DNA of 9,714 nucleotides from Methanobacteriota archaeon. GTDB taxonomy: Archaea; Halobacteriota; Bog-38; Methanoflorentales; Methanoflorentaceae. A program made the position numbers and the translations under genes. Position 1 is the first letter of the stretch, and each line of letters begins with the position of its first letter. Under the pieces are notes generated by a model. That model worked only from the letters and a program-made list of their open reading frames with translations. It was not told the DNA's origin and did no database searches. The DNA lies in contig PMYA01000131.1 in assembly GCA_003170935.1 (NCBI GenBank), positions 16,044-25,757 on the forward strand. The letters run 5' to 3'. Below are positions 5,565 to 9,714 of the stretch, piece by piece.

Positions 5565-6968
5565 TTAAGACACCGGGTGCGATTCTCGCGGTGATCGCTG
5601 CTTTACTATTGTCTTTCCCTTTGGCGCCAGCAAGGCCTCATACGCCTTTTTAACATCTTCAACGAACAAATCCGCCATATCGCGACTGAAGTTTTGTCGC
5701 ACGACGATGCGCATAATAGTAATATGATCCGCGTTGGGCGGCAGCGTATAGGCGGGGACAATCCAGCCGCGCTCACGAAGCTTAGCCGAAAGATCGTACT
5801 CTGAGAACTCGACGGGTTCCTTGAGCTGCAACGTAATTACGGGCAGGGTTTCAGCTGCGTTGAGGACGTTAAAACGTCCTGTGTCGAAAAGGCGCTTTGT
5901 GAGGTACTGTGCGTTTTCGAGCACAGCGTGAGAGGCCCTCTCGTACCCCTGCCAGCCGAGTCTGAGCAGGTTGTAGTACTGAGCGAGCAGCATTCCGCTC
6001 CCACGAGAGAAATTGAGCGTATAGCTGGCCATCTCATCGCCGAGGTAGTTGACATAGAACATTAGCTCGTCAGGCAGGTCGCGAGTGTCGCAGAAGATGA
6101 GCCAGCCAAGGCCAGGATACACCAGCCCGTATTTATGAGCGGACACGTTGATGGATCTCACTTGGGCGAGCCTGAAGTCCCACTTAAACTGCGGTTTGCT
6201 AAAGGGCAGGATAAAACCGCCAATAGCGGCGTCAACATGAATAGGGATATCCCACCCACGCGAACTCTTCACCTCGACGAGCAGGTCGTTAATTTCCTCG
6301 ATCGGATCGATCTCGCCGGTAAACGTCGTTCCCAAAATGACGCCGACACAAATGGTATTCTCATCAATGAGTTCAGCGACGGCCTCTCTTGTTATCGTAA
6401 AATGATCATGCTCGAGCGGAATGACCCGAGGCTCAACGTCGAAGTATTTGGCGAACTTGTCCCAGCAGATATGCGCGTCAGCGCCAAAGATGACGTTCGG
6501 CTTATCAAAGGGCCGTCCTTCCGTTTGACAACGTTTCTTCCACGTCCACTTATGGGCAAGCAGTCCAAGCATTACTGCCTCAGAGGACCCTACCGTTTCA
6601 GTTCCTGCAAAGGCCGCTGGTTCTGGGGCATTGAAGAGCCGGGCAAGTATGTTAATACACCGCTTGTGAATCACCTCGGTCTGCGGATACTCGAACTGAT
6701 CAGCAAAGTTCTTGTGAATATTCTCTACGATGAGTTGTGTCGCCTGTGGCTCCATCCAGGTCGTCACAAAGCTTGCAAGATTGAGGGCGGGGTTGCCATC
6801 CAAGTTCATCTCGTCGTGTACTAGCTGATATGCACAGTCCGGACGCATCCCAGTTTCAGAAAGCTCATACTTAGGCACGGGCAATGCACAAAAGCGTGAG
6901 GTGTACGCAGGCCCGACGACTTTTTCAGGCTCTTCGAGGTTCTCGAGGTCGACTTTGTGAGAGAGCAT
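5565..6968 (-). CDS. gadB: Glutamate decarboxylase, GadA/GadB type, pyridoxal-phosphate dependent
   Basis: The 467-residue product has the length of E. coli GadB and follows it from end to end. It would convert L-glutamate to GABA and CO2, consuming a cytoplasmic proton. Cofactor residues are in place: GSSEA (127-131) at the phosphate end, HVDAA with D246 for the pyridine nitrogen, and SAHKYG with K279 as the Schiff-base lysine. These are followed by GLGW and, further on, YLGDEMASYTLNFSRGSG (308-325), the GadB-type segment that ends in NFSR. This is not the shorter archaeal MfnA/tyrosine-aspartate decarboxylase. The N-terminus has VPKYELSETGMRPDCAYQLV (31-50), resembling the GadB region around its P-E-x-x-x-R-P motif. 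The C-terminus keeps a His (ESHPVS), though not at the very end as in GadB. No Shine-Dalgarno is seen before the ATG at 6968. The gene is divergent from the chagasin-like lipoprotein, and no antiporter gene is adjacent. Family is certain; substrate glutamate is very likely. Confidence 0.93.
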   Translation of the reverse strand: MLSHKVDLENLEEPEKVVGPAYTSRFCALPVPKYELSETGMRPDCAYQLVHDEMNLDGNPALNLASFVTTWMEPQATQLIVENIHKNFADQFEYPQTEVIHKRCINILARLFNAPEPAAFAGTETVGSSEAVMLGLLAHKWTWKKRCQTEGRPFDKPNVIFGADAHICWDKFAKYFDVEPRVIPLEHDHFTITREAVAELIDENTICVGVILGTTFTGEIDPIEEINDLLVEVKSSRGWDIPIHVDAAIGGFILPFSKPQFKWDFRLAQVRSINVSAHKYGLVYPGLGWLIFCDTRDLPDELMFYVNYLGDEMASYTLNFSRGSGMLLAQYYNLLRLGWQGYERASHAVLENAQYLTKRLFDTGRFNVLNAAETLPVITLQLKEPVEFSEYDLSAKLRERGWIVPAYTLPPNADHITIMRIVVRQNFSRDMADLFVEDVKKAYEALLAPKGKTIVKQRSPRESHPVS

Positions 6969-6990
6969 AACATGAAAAGAGCAAGAGTTG

Positions 6991-7003
6991 GTAAATAGTT
7001 ATC
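6991..7003 (-). promoter_or_regulatory. TATA-like element before the glutamate decarboxylase gene
   Basis: GATAACTATTTAC on the minus strand is centred about 28 bases before the ATG at 6968, preceded by GGAGCTC. The distance suggests a leaderless or nearly leaderless transcript, in keeping with the missing Shine-Dalgarno. Confidence 0.4.
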
Positions 7004-7178
7004 GAGCTCCTTCAAAGAAACGATTTGACCTAATACCACCTATGATAGCTGCTCTAACAGAATTCTACCTTTAAGTCTTGCTGTGTCGGCTGGCTTAAAC
7101 TGTCGTTTTGCGGCTTGTGTTTTGTGTTGCAGACGACAAAATAGACTGATTCCGATACATGTGCTCCGGTTGCATCAG

Positions 7179-7188
7179 AGTATATATG
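7179..7188 (+). promoter_or_regulatory. TATA box of the chagasin-like lipoprotein gene
   Basis: AGTATATATG contains TATATAT at 7181-7187, the cleanest archaeal-type TATA box in the window. It is centred 25 bases before the first ATG (7209), so transcription probably starts at or close to the start codon. Confidence 0.55.
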
Positions 7189-7208
7189 TTAAGCGCTGCA
7201 GAGGTTAG

Positions 7209-7670
7209 ATGATGGGTAGAGGGCGCGCCTTTGCTGTTTGCTTGACGACTGCGCTGCTAATGCTCACAGTTGTCTTGGCCGGATGCACATCGAGCGTCAA
7301 TAATAATAACACCTCGACTTTATCAACACGAACGAGTGAAAATGTGTCGATGACCACAACAACGAACGCCACAAAAAAAACGCACGGGGAGCCTCTAACT
7401 GCGGGGCAGGGGCAAAATTTCACTATAACGCTCCGTTCAAATCCTTCTACGGGGTACCATTGGGAACCGCACTTCGACAGTGCAGCACTTTCGCTTACGG
7501 ACAGTGTGTATGCGGGCGATCCGAACCCGCATAATCTGGTCGGGGTCCCAGGATTTCAGGTTTTTACGTTTCAAGGCCTTGCGAAAGGAACGACGACAAT
7601 CACATTCAATAATGTCAGTCCGTCGCAGAGTGTAACTGAACAGACGCTCTATAAGGTGGCGGTCACGTAA
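7209..7670 (+). CDS. Secreted lipoprotein with chagasin-type (I42) cysteine protease inhibitor domain
   Basis: The 153-residue product starts with a basic n-region, a hydrophobic core (about 8-22) and a lipobox, L-A-G-C, with C26 as the lipidation site. A Ser/Thr/Asn-rich flexible linker follows (about 27-60, including four Asn in a row). The C-terminal domain (about 61-153) matches the chagasin fold. NPSTGYHW (78-85) is the first inhibitory loop (NPTTGY-W type), and GVPGFQVFTF (112-121) is the second (GxxG-x-F). The third loop, R-P-W in chagasin, is not recognisable: V-S-P (136-138) lies near its place. The protein would sit on the outer face of the membrane and block papain-like proteases. 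Two adjacent ATGs are possible starts; GAGGT at 7201-7205 would suit the second (7212) better. A run of eight A (7373-7380) interrupts the linker codons without breaking the frame. The gene is convergent with the AhpD-like gene, 23 bases away. Confidence 0.85.
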   Translation: MMGRGRAFAVCLTTALLMLTVVLAGCTSSVNNNNTSTLSTRTSENVSMTTTTNATKKTHGEPLTAGQGQNFTITLRSNPSTGYHWEPHFDSAALSLTDSVYAGDPNPHNLVGVPGFQVFTFQGLAKGTTTITFNNVSPSQSVTEQTLYKVAVT

Positions 7671-7693
7671 ATAGCGCAGTGTAAGGGCACCGT

Positions 7694-8047
7694 TCAACGC
7701 TGCCACGCGCGAAGAGATTTGGAGAGTGCAGTACTCTCGGCGACGCTAGCTCCAAGCAGTATTGCGAGAAAGATCTGATCTTCGAGAGCGCCGAGACGCT
7801 TTGCCCCCTCAACGTGTGTATCCAGACAATATTCAGATCCGAGTGCAGCCGCCGCTCCGATCGCGATGAGCTCTTTAGTTAGTCCAGGCAGTGTCCTGTC
7901 AGTTGCCAACTGCTCATTTTTGTAAAAAAAGGCTTTGAATGCCTCAGGGTTTCGCTGGAGCTCTTGATAGATTCGGGGAACAAACCCATAGTAACTCGCT
8001 ATTCTTTCCAATATCGAGCGTACTTCTGCATCATCTTCTTCGTGCAT
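7694..8047 (-). CDS. AhpD/carboxymuconolactone decarboxylase-like protein, single-Cys form
   Basis: From the ATG at 8047 the product has 117 residues, a normal size for the CMD/AhpD family. The core helix reads ELIAIGAAAALGSEYCLDTHVEGA, beginning at residue 59, followed by a Gly and helices to the end. This is the place of the AhpD C-x-x-C-x-x-x-H site. C74 and H78 are kept, but the first Cys is replaced by S71, so disulphide exchange as in AhpD is not possible in the usual way. Peroxidase-cycle activity is therefore doubtful; the family also holds lactone decarboxylases and proteins of unknown role. The start at 8047 is chosen because AGAGGT lies five bases upstream (8053-8058). The frame extends to an ATG at 8116, but those 23 extra residues are basic and unlike the family. 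It is probably cytosolic and oligomeric, as relatives are trimers or hexamers. Confidence 0.8.
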   Translation of the reverse strand: MHEEDDAEVRSILERIASYYGFVPRIYQELQRNPEAFKAFFYKNEQLATDRTLPGLTKELIAIGAAAALGSEYCLDTHVEGAKRLGALEDQIFLAILLGASVAESTALSKSLRAWQR

Positions 8048-8052
8048 CTCAC

Positions 8053-8058
8053 ACCTCT
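8053..8058 (-). promoter_or_regulatory. Shine-Dalgarno deciding the start of the AhpD-like gene
   Basis: AGAGGT on the minus strand, five bases before the ATG at 8047. It favours this start over the in-frame ATG at 8116, which has no such site. Confidence 0.6.
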
Positions 8059-8133
8059 TCAGCTCTCCACCACACCGACGTCGGATCCTATTACTGGCAG
8101 TTTGAGAACCTAGCATGCATCATCGATAGCACC

Positions 8134-8143
8134 GTTATAAGGA
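8134..8143 (-). promoter_or_regulatory. TATA-like element before the AhpD-like gene
   Basis: TCCTTATAAC on the minus strand. Initiation about 25 bases on, near 8112, would give a leader of some 65 bases to the preferred start. The gene therefore probably has its own promoter although it follows the MFS gene on the same strand, 189 bases away. Confidence 0.4.
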
Positions 8144-8236
8144 TTACGGACGCAGCGTGTCGGTGACGCGTAAATCGCTGAATACGCCAACCGGCTCAGG
8201 CGTCTTGAGGGCGCGAATGTCTGTGACGTTCTCCTT

Positions 8237-9703
8237 TCAAGCAGCCACAGAATCGCCTGGTGCACCGGACGGACGACGAAATGAGATGATCGCTGCAAAC
8301 ACGGTAAACACAGCGGACACAAGAAACGCCTCGTGCATGCCGAACTCGAAGGACGCCAGGACTTGAGGCGTACCGCCTAGGCCGCCCCCGTACAGGAAGA
8401 CGTGGTACAAGACGGTCTCAGGAAGCTGGCTTAGGACGAGCGGGAAGGCAATGGCGATGGAGAGCATCTGACCGGTGTTCATCAGCATAGACCGTATGCC
8501 GGATGCGATCCCGCGCTCGTTCGGCTTAACCGCACTCATGATCGCGTTCATGTTCGGTGACGCAAAGAGGCCTGAACCACCGCCCATGAGCGCCATCCAC
8601 ACGGCGAGGACCCAATAAGGCGTTGTACTCACCACAGTGCAGAGCCCGAGCAACCCTACGGCAGAGACGAGCAACCCGGCCGTTGCGAGGTAGCGCGCGC
8701 CGTACCGATCGGAGAGGTGCCCTGAAATCGGCCCGACGACCAAAAAGGCGGCACCGAAAGGGGCCAAGAAAATGCCTGCCTTCAGGGGGTCGTAGCCGTA
8801 GGGCCCTTGCAGGAAGAACGTAAGCACGAAGAGCACTGCCCCTCTAGCAAGCCCATTAATCCCGTTAGCAGCTGAGGCGTAGGCAAAACTTCGATTCTCG
8901 AAGAGGTGGAGGTTGAGCATCGGCTCCGGAGCGCGTCGTTCCGCTACGATGAACAAAGCGAGGCTTACGGCGGCCACGATAAAGAGGGCGTACACGATCC
9001 ATGCGGCGGTCATGGGGAAGGCATAAAGCGACACGGCGAGCAGGAGTGTCGCCAGTCCCAAGGTGAAGGTCAGACTTCCCTTCCAGTCAAAGTGCTGTCC
9101 GCTAGGAAGCGTCACTGGCTCTCTGAGCTGGAGTATGCCCCATATCGTGCCGATAATACCAATTGGGACGTTTATTAGAAACACCAATCGCCACGAAATC
9201 GACGTGAGTATTCCTCCAACGACCGGGCCGAGGAGGAACCCCGCGGAAAACGCGATCCCGTTTACCCCCAACCCGAACCCGACTCTCCCTTTGCGGAAGG
9301 CATCGGTCACAATCACCGCACTGTTGGTGAGGAGGAGCGCGCCGCCCACGCCCTGTACCATGCGGTAGCCTACTAAATCCCAGCCATGAAACTGTGGCTG
9401 TGACAGTCCGCACAGCAGCGACCCGACGATGAAGATGATAAAACCCAGGTTGTAGAGCTTCTTGCGCCCCAGCATGTCAGCCAGCCGGCCGATGACCGGG
9501 ACCAGCGCTGCAAGGATGAGCATGTAGCTCAGCAGCACCCACATAATCGTTATGAAGTCTGCTTGTAGATCGGCCATAATAGTCGGGAGCGCGATGATCA
9601 CTGCCGACGCATCAATCGCCGCCATCAGCGCGCCTATGGTGGTCACTGAGAGCGCAATCCACTCGTAGCTGATACGCGTATCTCCCGACGTCTTCGTGCC
9701 CAT
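8237..9703 (-). CDS. MFS transporter, DHA2 (EmrB/QacA-like) 14-helix family
   Basis: The 488-residue product is a second DHA2-type exporter of the cytoplasmic membrane, clearly distinct from the one at 3088. TM1 has IDASAVIIALP (30-40), the family's D1 motif with D31. Motif A is GRLADMLGRKK (72-82). Motif B is intact, YRMVQGVGGALL with R114, and motif C is GFLLGPVVGGIL (155-166). The segment WRLVFLINVPIG (171-182) is typical of EmrB/QacA proteins. A second motif-A-like stretch, GHLSDRYGARY, lies in the C-terminal half. The export substrate is unknown; a proton-coupled drug or metabolite exporter is the family expectation. The gene is rich in G/C at third positions, more so than the MFS gene at 3088. 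The ATG at 9703 is the first visible start, but the frame stays open to the right edge, so a longer N-terminus cannot be excluded; no Shine-Dalgarno is visible in the 11 bases available. Confidence 0.9.
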   Translation of the reverse strand: MGTKTSGDTRISYEWIALSVTTIGALMAAIDASAVIIALPTIMADLQADFITIMWVLLSYMLILAALVPVIGRLADMLGRKKLYNLGFIIFIVGSLLCGLSQPQFHGWDLVGYRMVQGVGGALLLTNSAVIVTDAFRKGRVGFGLGVNGIAFSAGFLLGPVVGGILTSISWRLVFLINVPIGIIGTIWGILQLREPVTLPSGQHFDWKGSLTFTLGLATLLLAVSLYAFPMTAAWIVYALFIVAAVSLALFIVAERRAPEPMLNLHLFENRSFAYASAANGINGLARGAVLFVLTFFLQGPYGYDPLKAGIFLAPFGAAFLVVGPISGHLSDRYGARYLATAGLLVSAVGLLGLCTVVSTTPYWVLAVWMALMGGGSGLFASPNMNAIMSAVKPNERGIASGIRSMLMNTGQMLSIAIAFPLVLSQLPETVLYHVFLYGGGLGGTPQVLASFEFGMHEAFLVSAVFTVFAAIISFRRPSGAPGDSVAA

Positions 9704-9714
9704 TTCTTGGCGAT

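Noticed and set aside
6135..6824. Open frame of 229 codons on the plus strand
   Set aside because: Fully antisense to the glutamate decarboxylase gene, whose motifs are unmistakable; a shadow frame.
8048..8116. N-terminal extension of the AhpD-like protein to the ATG at 8116
   Set aside because: The extra residues are Arg-rich and unlike the family, and a good Shine-Dalgarno precedes the inner ATG.
1..9714. CRISPR array, tRNA, rRNA, transposase or attachment site
   Set aside because: No regularly spaced repeats, cloverleaf sequence, transposase motif or flanking terminal repeats were recognised in any spacer.

Overview
The window is gene-sparse for a prokaryote (long AT-richer spacers between mostly single-gene units) and looks like a euryarchaeon, most plausibly a methanogen of the Methanomicrobia type. 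The reasons are several AT-rich TATA-like elements about 25-30 bases before start codons, a mixture of strong Shine-Dalgarno sites and possibly leaderless starts, a T-tract stop signal, and a gene mix (BofA-like membrane protein, HdeD/DUF308 protein, chagasin-type lipoprotein, GadB-type decarboxylase) that I associate with methanogen genomes. No rRNA, tRNA or housekeeping marker is present, so the taxonomy is an inference and a bacterial origin is not excluded.

Layout, left to right. (1) 1-236, minus strand: 5' part of a BofA-family membrane protein running off the left edge. (2) 237-688: AT-rich spacer with no convincing gene. (3) 689-1987, plus: divergent ClC-type chloride channel/transporter. 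(4) 2183-2695, minus: HdeD/DUF308 six-helix membrane protein with a strong ribosome binding site, a likely promoter, and a hairpin plus T-run at its 3' end. (5) 2696-3087: spacer with the divergent promoter region. (6) 3088-4623, plus: 14-helix DHA2-type MFS transporter. (7) 4841-5257, plus: PsiE-family membrane protein, followed 10 bases later by a probable 35-codon single-helix protein with a non-standard start. (8) 5565-6968, minus: pyridoxal-phosphate glutamate decarboxylase of the GadA/GadB type. (9) 7209-7670, plus: secreted lipoprotein with a chagasin (I42) protease-inhibitor domain. (10) 7694-8047, minus: small AhpD/carboxymuconolactone decarboxylase-like protein. (11) 8237-9703, minus: a second DHA2 MFS transporter close to the right edge.

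Nine of the eleven products (counting the lipoprotein) are membrane proteins or membrane-anchored. Glutamate decarboxylase, HdeD and a ClC protein are three components that in Escherichia coli act in acid resistance (proton-consuming decarboxylation, acid-stress membrane protein, and anion shunt for the charge moved by the amino-acid antiporter). Here they lie within 6.3 kb, although in separate transcription units and without a recognisable glutamate/GABA antiporter. The simplest reading is an envelope/acid-stress accessory region; that functional link is inference. The two MFS transporters look like drug or metabolite exporters and could serve the same stress theme or be unrelated.
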